Below, piece after piece: positions 52,801 to 61,577 of a DNA stretch of 64,000 nt; within the stretch, counting starts at the first letter, position 1, and every line of letters begins with the position of its first letter. The translations under genes were made by a program, and so were the position numbers. The stretch covers positions 128,206 through 192,205 of the forward strand of contig JACPBQ010000002.1 in assembly GCA_016180235.1 (NCBI GenBank), written 5' to 3'. Origin of the DNA: Candidatus Woesearchaeota archaeon (GTDB lineage Archaea; Nanobdellota; Nanobdellia; Woesearchaeales; GW2011-AR4). The notes beneath the pieces are model-generated. The model was not told where the DNA came from. It did not search any database and saw only the letters and a list, made by a program, of their open reading frames with translations.

Positions 52801-55800
52801 GGTCCAACAACCTTATAAAATTCAATGTTAAGACTGAGCAGGACCAGGAATACTGCAATGCTGTTGCAAACAGCGTCAAAACCCAGTACAAGCTAGGCGC
52901 AGAAAAAAATGCATTATTTGGCTTAAAGCTGAAATATTTCAGCGATAATGACTTGAAAAGATGCTTCCCGGAGGTTGCGGGCATATGGGATACTGAGGCA
53001 TCATTATACACTGCATACAGGTACACTTGCGACAGGATTTTCGGGCATCAGACTCCATCAGCATGGACTGAAAACCTGGATGATGAGAGGATATACCAGA
53101 GGATTCTGGAAGGCAGCCAATGCCCGAATGATCAAAGTGTTTATGGAAGGCCGATACAGGCTGTCAAATGCAGCGAGGCTGCCCCGCAATTCTTCGCAAG
53201 GCAGTTTTTTGCAGTGCAGAACCAGGATCGCTTTGGAGTGGATGATATCTGCTTTGTAGTCCCTATCAGCAACATAGGCACCGGGCAATTAGGCAGCGCC
53301 CAAAGAGGCAATCAGCTGTTCCAGTTAGGCAAGCTCGTTGAAGGGACTCAAAATATTTATGAGATTACAGGAGTAACCCAAATAGGCTATTCTACCGAAG
53401 TAAGGTATGCAATAAAGCAGACAGAAAAAAGCTTCCTCACAAACAGGCCGGAAACATGCGAGCAGTTATGCACTGGAAGCGCGCCTGGCTTGCAGAAAGA
53501 TACTGCTATAATGGACGGTAAAACTTATAACACTTACCCTATAAAAGACCTGAAAAAAGATCCAAGAAACCCGACCGATCCTAATAAGAAAGCTATTCCT
53601 GTATGTGAAACAGCTGCACGGTGCAATGAATGGGCTGCGCAGGCTGCACAGACTGGCCAAAAGGCAGAGATTGTACTTTCTGATAATTCCGGCAAAGAAG
53701 TGGTAGTAAATATAGACACTGCAAAAAGGCAGGGCTATACAAGCGACTGCTTTCCCCCGAAAACTGAGTTTTCAGATGTAAGCGACAATCCCCAGCAAAG
53801 GTATGAATGCTGCTGCTTAAACACAAAAAGCCAAACTGCTCCAACAGTATATTATCTTTATGATGATTTCAACAGGTACGAGGATGACAAAGGCGCAAAG
53901 CAGAGTTCATTCCAATCAAAGTCAGGTGAGGGAGTTCCTGCTGGTTTTAATGACATGCAGTGGAGCTACAGGTACTGGAAAGAAGGGTATATTACTTTAT
54001 CCAAACAGACTACACAATCAGGAAGGAATATCCAGCACAACCAGTACAATCCAAACAGGTACATAGAAGGGAGGGATTATCCTGCATGTTTTGGCCAGAA
54101 TAATTACCTGTATGATGGCGGCTTGCTCAGCCCCGGGCCTGCAGAAGGCGATGTTGGAAAGTTGGTCATGATAGATTCCAGGCAGCAGTTTGAAAGCGCA
54201 TTTTTCTGCGCCAATATCGCTGGCATACAGAACCGGCTTGTCATGCTGAATAATATGCAAAGCGCCCTGGCAAGCTGCCTCATAGATGTCAGGCAAACAG
54301 GGACCTCGGATGCTGCTGCATGCAAGGAATTCTTCACAAGATATGTATGCTCTTCAGTATGGCAGGCAATTAACTTCGCCCAAAGCTTGTTTACAGACTC
54401 ATGCTCATTATCGCCTATCGCGCTGGATGCAAATGCAACTGAAGATTATGCTGCTACAATAAGCGACGGCTTTAAGGCTGTGACGCAAAGCATTACAGAT
54501 TCCCAATCAGAGCTTGCAGGTGAATATGGAAATGCTGAATTGAATAATTTATTGGGGACGGGTACAGGAGAGATCGCAAGGAAAGTCTGCTTGGCAGCAT
54601 TCGGCTATGACTGGGACTTGAGCCTGCAGAATATTGTTGATGCTGCTTACTCCCAATCATTTGAAACCCTTGTGCAAAAAACAACAGGAACAAGAGAGTA
54701 TTTGACGATAGATCCGACAAGCGGCCAGGCAAGATACGATTACAGGTCTTCATGGATAATAAATCCGGGATGTGAAATTGAAAGCTATAGGGTGGAATTG
54801 GCATGCGTAAGCAGGAATGAATTGAATAGGGAAGGAGCCTTTGTTGATCCTTTATCCTCTATTGGAGTAGCTTCCAGAGGTATAAGATGCGATGCAGTAG
54901 GAAGTCCCGATGGGAATAACTGTGACTGCCTGAATCTTGACAAGGAGCAGACCAGGACATTTTTCACATCAAAAGGCAAATTGCTGCAGAACAAGTTTGT
55001 GCAGCAGGCCCAGGACGAGATTGTCTCCTCGCTATACAGGTATGACCACCTCAAGTTTACTTTAAGGCCAAGCCCTAAGCTGAAAGGCAATTTGAGAAGC
55101 ACCTGCTTCCCGCCGGGGCATGAGGACGGGGTATTCTATTTCCCGTTAAGCGACAAGACAGCCAGGGACATAGCTGCATGCAAGCTGGAGCCTATATCGG
55201 GAGTTTTCCAATGCACTGGTGCTCTTGACTTCTGGAGCAAGAAAGGGCTGGCTAATATAGTGGATGTCACAATAAACGGGGAAAAGCCAAAAGACAATTC
55301 ATTCACAGTATTCAGGGGAGATCCTCTAATATTGACACCGACAATTTTCAAGACTCCTGGTTCTCCGAGCAAATGTTTGGTGATGCAGCTTGAGAAGCAG
55401 GGAGTAGGGATAAATTATCCAAAGGTAGAGACCATAAACGTTGATGGCACATACCAGTACTCCCCTATAACGCTGGATGAGAATGTGCAGCCAGTCCAGA
55501 ATCTGGGGATTTTGCCGTCAGCACGATTTGATGGATGCGAATCAGTAGACAAGGCATCAAGGTTGTGCCAGGATATAATGTCAAGGCAAAGGCCAACTAT
55601 CGGGGTTTTGCAGAGAGGAAATATTCAGGATATTGATTTGGCTGTAACTTTCATTGATGAAAAACCCGAAGATGGAAGGATCGACACAAGTGAAAGCAGC
55701 CAGGATATAATGCAGGTAAGTATATTGGGAAGCGCTGTTGATTCAAAAGTATTGGGAAAAGGTGGTTGGTATGATGAAAGCAGGAAAAAGCCTGTTATCG

Positions 55801-56591
55801 ACAAGCCGGAATACAACATAAAACTGCAGATAAACAGCGTTCCTCCTTTTACATCTGAAGTCAAATCAGCGACGTATACGCAGCTGATACCTTCAATAAC
55901 CGGCAGTCAGACCGGCATAAGCTCAACTGGCATAAATACTTTTACTAATCTAAATACCCTCTCTGACAACATATGGCGCTTAAGGTTAAGCCTGTTTGAA
56001 GCAGATGAGAATACTTTCCTCTGCCAAAGGTATAATGCAGGTGAATTAGTGCAGTACCAGGGGACAAAGCAGGAAAAAACATACACAATAAGGGTTGCAG
56101 GCCAAAGCCTTGATGCAGACGCTCCCAGGGTAACGGTAAATGTTTTTCCTGCAGAAATTAAGCAAACAGGCGAAACAGCAAGATTGACTGTTGAGGCAAC
56201 TGATGAAACAAAGCTGGGAAAGATCAATTTTGAGTTGACAAAGCCCGGAGCATTTAGATCCAATTGGAATAATGTTAACAGCCAGCTTGAAAGCCTTTGC
56301 AGGTCGGATGCCTTGCAGGGGAGCGGGGACAGCAAAGTATGCCTGATAGATGTTGACGGCAGCAAGCTTGATGCTGATATACCCGGGACATACAGGGTTA
56401 CGGTAACAGTGCCTGATGAGGATAAAATATCCCATCTTACAACAAGGGAAGCGACAATCGAGGTCCTATGCGGCCCTTCATCTGACAATTCCTATGGGGT
56501 GTGCATGCAGGGAGGAAGGTGTAGCAATGTATTGAAAGATGTAGGCAACTGCCAGACAGGATTTGAGTGCTGCAGAAGGTTCCAGGGTTGA
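49818..56591 (+). CDS. Giant FN3/Ig-like secreted protein with Cys module, locus C
   Basis: 2257 residues from ATG 49818, one base after the previous stop; the ORF track start (49746) lies inside the upstream gene. A signal peptide ('FIALLLLEIIILYPVSFVHA') is followed by FN3-type units ('SSSSARIKWFTDEVADGKVK', 'SSITMAWQASGAQDLSRYNI'), Ig-like units ('VDTENPVVIIDQVPG') and another FN3 ('AKNNSVTLEWNETKDRDFSH'). The centre includes Cys-rich segments and the locus-shared module ('FFCANIAGIQNRLVMLNNMQ', 'CKEFFTRYVCSSVWQAINF'). It ends in a compact Cys-knot ('VCMQGGRCSNV', 'GFECCRRFQG'). By size and domains it is a fibrous extracellular protein. Confidence 0.78.
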   Translation: MKSKGTLIQFIALLLLEIIILYPVSFVHALDISNVQITDVSSSSARIKWFTDEVADGKVKYGPTKDLGFTSRHSTFIFEHSQLLQGLDSEKTYFLEIESSNVNGDIKADNNNGQMYSFTTKDITPPAKVEGLAVTGKTKSSITMAWQASGAQDLSRYNIFRNSIRIANSTGTTFTDTGLNPGSSFSYKVSAVDAAGNEGAQSDTVIVSTEASGLSSPVISDVDIAEITDTSATITWLTSKNSTSIVFFGADQALDRVEEIKQPARNHSVTLEDLEKGASYSFIAGSCDNDNNCANSSLSTFKAGLGAIAPSINATIPMFVNKKEIGIAGSIEPFSSVKLFVNDLNFPARALDSKETSKGTFEFQDVQLQKENVIKLLATDKAGNKNEAIFRVSVDTENPVVIIDQVPGMTSKKNLTIIGTVDEPVFINFFLRFGSKEKPEKITGLKGAAKNNSVTLEWNETKDRDFSHYVVYRKDVGPIAVAKPASYDTYTDLLVNKGQEYSYWITAIDKFGKESDKSDAVAVKVTEGRQDIPKPQPIDSLIIEKPELNISVNNSFSGSLKLEKDGDYTLLMEVIDRANNRVTVQRTLTLDTKKPDIKITNPPSGTMIFENYANEIDIKGITEPNAKVHLYIERTPLGPLNRSADIAGLPDDIFNIDDSKLDADCALKIGGKNFCPESADFSTTADSAGNFEFDNVDITSIAAAGLSIEQVPGTRLMEEIRPETTKTSRLIFIATDPVGLRNAKEHTVRVGTCWSGNQSWDLIPLSEFQSPTFLSPQRLAENKESIYFFFNYSYIGRGKDGKIDSVSLQKACSGTEVLGDKRFNTSCKILPSGGFSTAVNPEGTVTYTQIKLNRVENMDKFLQNDWNDFFNSLSNELAFPLKFTIRYRHTVDGKEIVETQTTCQEVSYVMDNSIIDPREILPDWLLYDFVDFLQNSIKAVNDINEQLSKVVDFVTVGCVSSFVLRIPVQFYRRLITFSEEKIFQLKDISKSIIPGSNNLIKFNVKTEQDQEYCNAVANSVKTQYKLGAEKNALFGLKLKYFSDNDLKRCFPEVAGIWDTEASLYTAYRYTCDRIFGHQTPSAWTENLDDERIYQRILEGSQCPNDQSVYGRPIQAVKCSEAAPQFFARQFFAVQNQDRFGVDDICFVVPISNIGTGQLGSAQRGNQLFQLGKLVEGTQNIYEITGVTQIGYSTEVRYAIKQTEKSFLTNRPETCEQLCTGSAPGLQKDTAIMDGKTYNTYPIKDLKKDPRNPTDPNKKAIPVCETAARCNEWAAQAAQTGQKAEIVLSDNSGKEVVVNIDTAKRQGYTSDCFPPKTEFSDVSDNPQQRYECCCLNTKSQTAPTVYYLYDDFNRYEDDKGAKQSSFQSKSGEGVPAGFNDMQWSYRYWKEGYITLSKQTTQSGRNIQHNQYNPNRYIEGRDYPACFGQNNYLYDGGLLSPGPAEGDVGKLVMIDSRQQFESAFFCANIAGIQNRLVMLNNMQSALASCLIDVRQTGTSDAAACKEFFTRYVCSSVWQAINFAQSLFTDSCSLSPIALDANATEDYAATISDGFKAVTQSITDSQSELAGEYGNAELNNLLGTGTGEIARKVCLAAFGYDWDLSLQNIVDAAYSQSFETLVQKTTGTREYLTIDPTSGQARYDYRSSWIINPGCEIESYRVELACVSRNELNREGAFVDPLSSIGVASRGIRCDAVGSPDGNNCDCLNLDKEQTRTFFTSKGKLLQNKFVQQAQDEIVSSLYRYDHLKFTLRPSPKLKGNLRSTCFPPGHEDGVFYFPLSDKTARDIAACKLEPISGVFQCTGALDFWSKKGLANIVDVTINGEKPKDNSFTVFRGDPLILTPTIFKTPGSPSKCLVMQLEKQGVGINYPKVETINVDGTYQYSPITLDENVQPVQNLGILPSARFDGCESVDKASRLCQDIMSRQRPTIGVLQRGNIQDIDLAVTFIDEKPEDGRIDTSESSQDIMQVSILGSAVDSKVLGKGGWYDESRKKPVIDKPEYNIKLQINSVPPFTSEVKSATYTQLIPSITGSQTGISSTGINTFTNLNTLSDNIWRLRLSLFEADENTFLCQRYNAGELVQYQGTKQEKTYTIRVAGQSLDADAPRVTVNVFPAEIKQTGETARLTVEATDETKLGKINFELTKPGAFRSNWNNVNSQLESLCRSDALQGSGDSKVCLIDVDGSKLDADIPGTYRVTVTVPDEDKISHLTTREATIEVLCGPSSDNSYGVCMQGGRCSNVLKDVGNCQTGFECCRRFQG

Positions 56592-56593
56592 AA

Positions 56594-57436
56594 ATGGCCT
56601 CTGAAAATAAAATTATAAGCTCGCTGAAAGAGTCATTTTTAATAATCAAAAAAAACAAGAGGATTTTTTTGCTGGTTTTTATTCTTCAGGTTTTATTCAT
56701 TTCATTTGTAATTGCGGCCAATGCATACTACGTGCCGCGGATATTGCAGAGCATACAGGATGCAATAGGCTATGCGGAAGCGCTGAATATAAATCCCGAA
56801 GCTGGGGATATCGGCATATTGCAGCAGAAAAGCCCCCTCGGCGAAGATCCATTATTGATAAGCAGAAATTACAGCCTAATTATTAAAAATTCCATTAGTT
56901 TATTGGTTCTTATTTTTTTGATATTTGCCGTTGTCAATGGCCTGGCATGGTATTTTGCATCCAATATAGCGGAAAAAAGGAAAAAATTGTTTTCATTGAA
57001 GGGCATTTTTCCTTATATGCTGAAATTTTTCATTATGTCGGTTTTTTTGTCATTTTTCATCTATTTATTGGCCTATAACCTTGTTAATATTGCATTCAGC
57101 GGCTACCTTTCAGTAAAACCTATGGATTTTATTCCGTTATTGTTGATAGTTGTAATGGCCATATATTTCATCCATATTTCGGTCCCGATACTTGATAAAA
57201 TCAGGCTTAAAGAAACGCCAAAAAAAATAATTCGATTGGGAGCAAAAAAATTTGTTCCGGTAATAATTTCCTATTTGATAATTTTAATTTTTATAATGGC
57301 CTCTTTGTTTTTGATTTTTTATTTTATAGAACTAAATCTGTTTTTATTGCTGGCTTCTGTCTTATTGTCAATTTTCGTCTTTGCCTGGAGCAAAATCTTT
57401 TTTGCTGTTATTATCAGGAAATTAAGCGGCTTGTGA
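56594..57436 (+). CDS. Polytopic membrane protein, locus C
   Basis: 280 residues from ATG 56594, two bases after the previous stop. Six hydrophobic helices; a soluble loop of about 50 residues after the first ('YYVPRILQSIQDAIGYAEAL'); a basic segment ('RLKETPKKIIRLGAKKFVPV') before the last helix pair; ending 'IFVFAWSKIFFAVIIRKLSG'. This layout is that of the 46574 protein, so the two appear paralogous. The 3' end overlaps the convergent HEXXH gene by 15 bp. Translationally coupled with the giant protein, suggesting that it anchors, exports or assembles it. Confidence 0.65.
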   Translation: MASENKIISSLKESFLIIKKNKRIFLLVFILQVLFISFVIAANAYYVPRILQSIQDAIGYAEALNINPEAGDIGILQQKSPLGEDPLLISRNYSLIIKNSISLLVLIFLIFAVVNGLAWYFASNIAEKRKKLFSLKGIFPYMLKFFIMSVFLSFFIYLLAYNLVNIAFSGYLSVKPMDFIPLLLIVVMAIYFIHISVPILDKIRLKETPKKIIRLGAKKFVPVIISYLIILIFIMASLFLIFYFIELNLFLLLASVLLSIFVFAWSKIFFAVIIRKLSGL

Positions 57437-58774
57437 TTCTTGGGCATTGTCGTTTGCCGGTCCTTGGTCATCTGCTGTCTCTGACGCCTCAGCCTTATTT
57501 GACTCATAATTATTTCCCGCACCATCAGGATTAGGCTCTCCATCTGCAGATTCTTCTATAGCCTCTTCCAGCCTGCTTTCTCCGGAATCGCTTTCTTCAC
57601 TTTCCTTGTTTTTGTCATACTCATTTACTTTATCGCTGACATAAGCCACTGCCTCTTCTCCTTCCAGCCCCATGTCCTCTGCCTCTTTAGCAGCTTCCAG
57701 CGCTATGGATTCCAGCTTGCTCATTCCTCTGGCCCTTCCTTCCTGAAATTCCTCTGCTGACGCATACCAGTGCCTTGATAATACATCGTATATCTTTCCC
57801 TGTGAAGTGCCCTCCCTTGAAGCTGCCCTTTTTGCATTTACCCTTCCGTGCATCATTCTAATGCCAGATTCAGAGTCTTTTTCAGATACCCCTTCCTCTT
57901 CGTAAAGATGCGCTGTCTCGTGCTCTATGACATTCGCAATATATGTATCCACAAATTTCTGTGCTGATATTCCTTTATATCCATGGGCATGTGCAAGTTT
58001 CCATGCTTCAGATACTAGTTTATTGGACAAAGCAATATGCTTCCTGTAGATTGTTACTGCGTGAGCATGCATCCTGTCCAAATCCCCTGCTCCAATTCCT
58101 TTGAGCTGCCTATCCTGGTCAAAACCTTCAGATAAAAGTGCATCTCTCCACTCCATTGCCCTGTCAGTAAAAGGCACATAGCCTAAGCCCGGGACATAAT
58201 TTAGCCTTTCTGAAAACAGGTATTTCCTGAAACTATGTTCCGCTGTTGCCGCTTGGCTTGTCATCTTGCCAAAATCATTATTCGCAATATTGCCATACAT
58301 AGTCATTAGCTTTATAGGCACATTAACATCAGTCATAGTGGAAAATCTGCTGTATTCCGGTGTTATTTCAGGGCCGAGTGTCATAATTCCGTGAGTTTGC
58401 GGCTTATGGCCGGTTGTAAGTATAGGATTTCCGGCAGTCCATGGAACAAAATAATTAGCCTTGTCTTCCCATGAGTATATATGCCCTAAAGCTGCCAGGT
58501 CTTTCTTGTCAACTTCAGTAGTCCTATAGCAGGTAGCTACCCTCAGCTTGCTGTTGTCGTTTGCAACAGAATAATAATGGATAGTATGGGCCATTAAAGC
58601 CTCAAAAGTCTGTGCAGCTGATGTGTTGTTCCAGGAGAATGAAGGCGCCCATGGTCCTTTGCTTGCCTTATTGCCAAAAACAGTAATAAAGTTTGCCGGA
58701 TTTTCTTTGCTGGGCTTCCCAGTATAATGATCACTGTATATCCCATAGGTCCCAAAACTATCAGGCAATCCCAT
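57422..58774 (-). CDS. Unknown protein with HEXXH metalloprotease-like motif
   Basis: 450 residues with no signal peptide. The central motif 'IANVIEHETAHLYEEEG' (HETAH at 285-289) fits the zincin HEXXH helix, with further Glu residues downstream that could be the third ligand. The N-terminal ~200 residues hold His/Tyr-rich stretches ('EALMAHTIHYYSV', 'HKPQTHGIMTLGPE'), and the last ~70 are very acidic and disordered. No named family recognised; peptidase activity is inferred only from the motif. A TATA box (minus-strand ctttatatac, about 58823-58832) predicts a short leader. Confidence 0.6.
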   Translation of the reverse strand: MGLPDSFGTYGIYSDHYTGKPSKENPANFITVFGNKASKGPWAPSFSWNNTSAAQTFEALMAHTIHYYSVANDNSKLRVATCYRTTEVDKKDLAALGHIYSWEDKANYFVPWTAGNPILTTGHKPQTHGIMTLGPEITPEYSRFSTMTDVNVPIKLMTMYGNIANNDFGKMTSQAATAEHSFRKYLFSERLNYVPGLGYVPFTDRAMEWRDALLSEGFDQDRQLKGIGAGDLDRMHAHAVTIYRKHIALSNKLVSEAWKLAHAHGYKGISAQKFVDTYIANVIEHETAHLYEEEGVSEKDSESGIRMMHGRVNAKRAASREGTSQGKIYDVLSRHWYASAEEFQEGRARGMSKLESIALEAAKEAEDMGLEGEEAVAYVSDKVNEYDKNKESEESDSGESRLEEAIEESADGEPNPDGAGNNYESNKAEASETADDQGPANDNAQESQAA

Positions 58775-58871
58775 TTTCCACCCAAAATACTATTATGTAA
58801 CTATCTTATAGTGGTAAAAGTAGTATATAAAGCTTTCGGTTTTTTAGAATATTTATTGCCAGAAATTGGAA

Positions 58872-59771
58872 TTATGCTGCATGTCTAAGCTCATAATTGT
58901 CATTGGCAGCGTCTCTAATATCACCAACCTTAACTTTATTGCCTTTCAATATCTTAGGCATTTCCCTATGGTATACTGCAGATTTAGGATTCTTGTGGTG
59001 AGGCGCATCAGGATTGTCAAGATACTGGCCCAGGATATTGTCTAATTCTCCCTTCAAGTCATTTAAAGAACGCATCTTATCAAAATTTGGTGCATATTGG
59101 CCCCCAGACGCCATCCTGCCTAATTGCCCAAGAACTACTTTATACGAGTCAAGCCTGTCAAGATCAGCATCTTCCAGATGTCTTGTGTTATAATGCAATG
59201 AAGCTTGGGTTAAATTGCTTACCAAGTCGCCTATCATAAGTTTAACTAAAAGAGCTCTTGCTTTTTTTCCATCAGGATTATTTTTCTGGGCATCATACCA
59301 CAATTCCCCTATGTTCTCCTCGCTCAGCTTATTTTTGGCTCCAATCTGGATAAGTTTGCCGTATAAATCCTGCGGTGATTTGTCTATCCACTCCCTATGC
59401 TCTGCTGTCTTTGCTATCTCATTCAGGAATTCCTGTAATCCGTTTTCACTTTCATTGTCTAATTCACTGTTTGCAGAGGCTTGCTCCAAATGCCTTCCTA
59501 ATTCCCTATATTTTGCCCGATAAGCATCAACATCCGCTAAAAAATTACCCAGGCCTTTTTTGTCCTCTTCATGTATCGGCGCTGTTAAAAGTTTGACAAG
59601 TCCCTTATTGCCCTTATACATTACACCATTATTGTCCTCAGAAGGACCAAACATATCAGCATAATTATCGAGCTGTTCTTCATGGTATTTTTTTCTTTTA
59701 GCTCTAAATTTTTCAAAATCTACTATAGGATCTATTACAGCTTCTTCGCCTTTTAATACTTTAGTCGGCAT
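58872..59771 (-). CDS. Protein of unknown function
   Basis: 299 residues, soluble and helical, with no recognised family. Segments include 'DFEKFRAKRKKYHEEQLDNY', 'LLVKLMIGDLVSNLTQASLH' and a C-terminal 'KVGDIRDAANDNYELRHAA'. The ANDN near the C-terminus is also seen in the adjacent HEXXH protein (PANDN), a small hint that the two are related in history or function. It has its own near-leaderless promoter. Confidence 0.55.
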   Translation of the reverse strand: MPTKVLKGEEAVIDPIVDFEKFRAKRKKYHEEQLDNYADMFGPSEDNNGVMYKGNKGLVKLLTAPIHEEDKKGLGNFLADVDAYRAKYRELGRHLEQASANSELDNESENGLQEFLNEIAKTAEHREWIDKSPQDLYGKLIQIGAKNKLSEENIGELWYDAQKNNPDGKKARALLVKLMIGDLVSNLTQASLHYNTRHLEDADLDRLDSYKVVLGQLGRMASGGQYAPNFDKMRSLNDLKGELDNILGQYLDNPDAPHHKNPKSAVYHREMPKILKGNKVKVGDIRDAANDNYELRHAA

Positions 59772-59799
59772 TTTTGTATCTCAATCATTAAACTTTGTT

Positions 59800-59814
59800 A
59801 ATATAAATGTTTCG
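59800..59814 (-). promoter_or_regulatory. BRE/TATA promoter of the 299-aa gene
   Basis: On the minus strand, gaaacatttatatt, centred about 33 bp before the ATG at 59771. Confidence 0.6.
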
Positions 59815-59899
59815 CTTTAAAAAAGCTGGTTTTTAGGTTTTGTTTATTTGTAACTACAATTTAATAGTAAAACTTCTATATAAACCTTCCGCTTTTAGT

Positions 59900-60532
59900 T
59901 TAAGATTGTCTAACAGAACCAAACTCCTCAAAGCTCCCGCACCTCAAAAAAGGATTGTTCTCTTTCTCATGCTTTATTGTAGAATGCTGAATAGAGCCAT
60001 AATCATGCCCCGGATAGACTTTAATGTTTTCATCCATGTCCTTAAGCCTCTGCAGACTTTCCCACTGCTTTTTTATATCTCCCCCGCGCATATCCACTCT
60101 TCCGCAGCCCTCCACAAACAAAGTATCACCAGTAATAAGCTTATCAGTGCCTATTAAAAAACAAACACAGCTGGGCTTATGCCCGGGAGTATGCAAAACG
60201 CTTATTTTTATTTTGCCTACATCTATTTCGTCCCCTTCGTCTATGGTTTTTATCTTTTTAATGCCTAAATTCCTGATGTCTTTTTCCCCGTTTTTATGGA
60301 CATAAACAGCTGCATTGGTAATATCAAATATTTCCTTTACGCCTTCTATATGGTCAAAATCAGCGTGGGTTATGAGGATTTTATTCATTTTCAGGCTGTG
60401 TTTTTTGGCTATATTAAGGATTTTGCTGAGTTCCCATGCCGGATCAACCACAGCAGCCTCTTTTGTCTTTTCATCTCCGATAACATAGGCAAAATTCTGC
60501 ATCTGCCCGACAGGAATCTGCTCGAAAATCAT
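59900..60532 (-). CDS. Glyoxalase II-like MBL-fold hydrolase
   Basis: 210 residues, the compact form of the hydroxyacylglutathione hydrolase/persulfide dioxygenase branch of the MBL fold. Metal ligands: 'ILITHADFDHIEG' (HxxxDH), 'HTPGHKPSCVCFL', 'LITGDTLFVEGCGRVDM', and the C-terminal 'KVYPGHDYG'. The conserved 'ENNPFLR' near the end is typical of the family. It would hydrolyse a thioester or related sulphur compound; the substrate is not decidable here. It follows spacer element copy 3 on the same strand. Confidence 0.82.
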   Translation of the reverse strand: MIFEQIPVGQMQNFAYVIGDEKTKEAAVVDPAWELSKILNIAKKHSLKMNKILITHADFDHIEGVKEIFDITNAAVYVHKNGEKDIRNLGIKKIKTIDEGDEIDVGKIKISVLHTPGHKPSCVCFLIGTDKLITGDTLFVEGCGRVDMRGGDIKKQWESLQRLKDMDENIKVYPGHDYGSIQHSTIKHEKENNPFLRCGSFEEFGSVRQS

Positions 60533-60551
60533 TTTCAGTAAATTTTGGTTT

Positions 60552-60769
60552 TATCCAATGCCAACAATTATTTGTTAATTCGTTTTTTGATTTCACTCTT
60601 TATCTCATTGTGCACTAAAATCAAAATAATAATTACCTGCGTTTTTGTTTTCAGTAGTTGTATAGCAAAAACGCCGGCTAAGATTTTTTGAATTTTTATT
60701 GCCTTTTTTTATAATTTGCAATTAATATTTATCTTAATCAAATAGTTGTGAATTCAGTTGTGAGTTTTA
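60552..60769 (-). repeat. Dispersed spacer element, copy 3
   Basis: On the minus strand: 'actcacaactgaattcacaac', 'tatttgattaagat', the core stem CCGGCGTTTTTGC (60665-60677) with ACAAAAACGCAGG (60636-60648), 'taattattattttgatttta', 'caatgagataaag' and 'acaaataattgttgg'. It fills the spacer between the end of trmI and the start of the glyoxalase-II-like gene, same strand as both. Confidence 0.75.
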
Positions 60770-60775
60770 TTGTTT

Positions 60776-61501
60776 TTAGATTTTCCTGACAAAGCTCAAA
60801 AACCCTGAATGCCCTATAGCCTGCGACCTTGGCCTGACTTTCCTCTCCTCAACTTCCCATTCCCTTTCAATGATTTCAGAAGTCTTGATGTATGCGAAAT
60901 TCTCATTCTTCCTGATTTCATTGACAAAATCCATAACCTGCGGGATTGTAGGGCTGTATGAAACCAAAAAGCCTCCGGCTTTGAGCGATTTTTCCGCGCT
61001 TTTCAGGGCTTTCCACGGCTCAGGCAAATCCAATGTTACCAAATCAACATTCTTCTCATCAATCCCGTTATAGATATCCTCGTTTTTTATTTTTATATTT
61101 TTAAGGCTTAGAAATTTGATATTGCCCTCGACTATTTTGATGAAGTCCTCTCTTAGCTCGTATGTAACCACTTCCTTTGCAATATTGGCCAAAAAGCAGG
61201 CCAAAGCTCCAGAGCCGGCACCGGCATCCACAACCTTGCTTTTATTGTTCACTCCGGTCTCGGAAACTATCAGGCCGATATCCTTCAGGGGGATAATCTG
61301 CGCGCCCCTCTTGATTTTCCTGTACAGATCAATGAAACTCGGCTCAAAAACAGAAAATTCCCTGCCTGTGTTTGTCTTGATTTTTCCTTTTTTTGCTTTC
61401 AGGCCTTCTTTTTTGAAGAAGCCGAATTTGGTATGAAAATCACTGCCGGGATCCCTGACTAAGAATTTGCTGCCCTGCCTGTCCATCAGAATTTTTGCCA
61501 T
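60776..61501 (-). CDS. trmI: tRNA (adenine-N1)-methyltransferase
   Basis: 241 residues from the ATG at 61501; the ORF track adds 35 unlikely residues. N-terminal beta region 'GSKFLVRDPGSDFHTKFGFF', then the Rossmann methyltransferase domain: 'KVVDAGAGSGALACFLAN' (motif I), 'TYELREDF', 'DLVTLDLPEPW' (the DxPxPW motif of the m1A58 enzymes), 'GGFLVSYSPTIPQV'. The archaeal enzyme methylates A57/A58 in the T-loop of tRNA as a tetramer. It lies about 2 kb from tRNA genes on the same strand whose T-loops are among its expected targets. Confidence 0.9.
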   Translation of the reverse strand: MAKILMDRQGSKFLVRDPGSDFHTKFGFFKKEGLKAKKGKIKTNTGREFSVFEPSFIDLYRKIKRGAQIIPLKDIGLIVSETGVNNKSKVVDAGAGSGALACFLANIAKEVVTYELREDFIKIVEGNIKFLSLKNIKIKNEDIYNGIDEKNVDLVTLDLPEPWKALKSAEKSLKAGGFLVSYSPTIPQVMDFVNEIRKNENFAYIKTSEIIEREWEVEERKVRPRSQAIGHSGFLSFVRKI

Positions 61502-61577
61502 TATTCTCCAGAATCCGCTGCAATTTAAAAACATTTTTATATCATTAATAATAAAAATAAGCATATAAAAGGGTATT

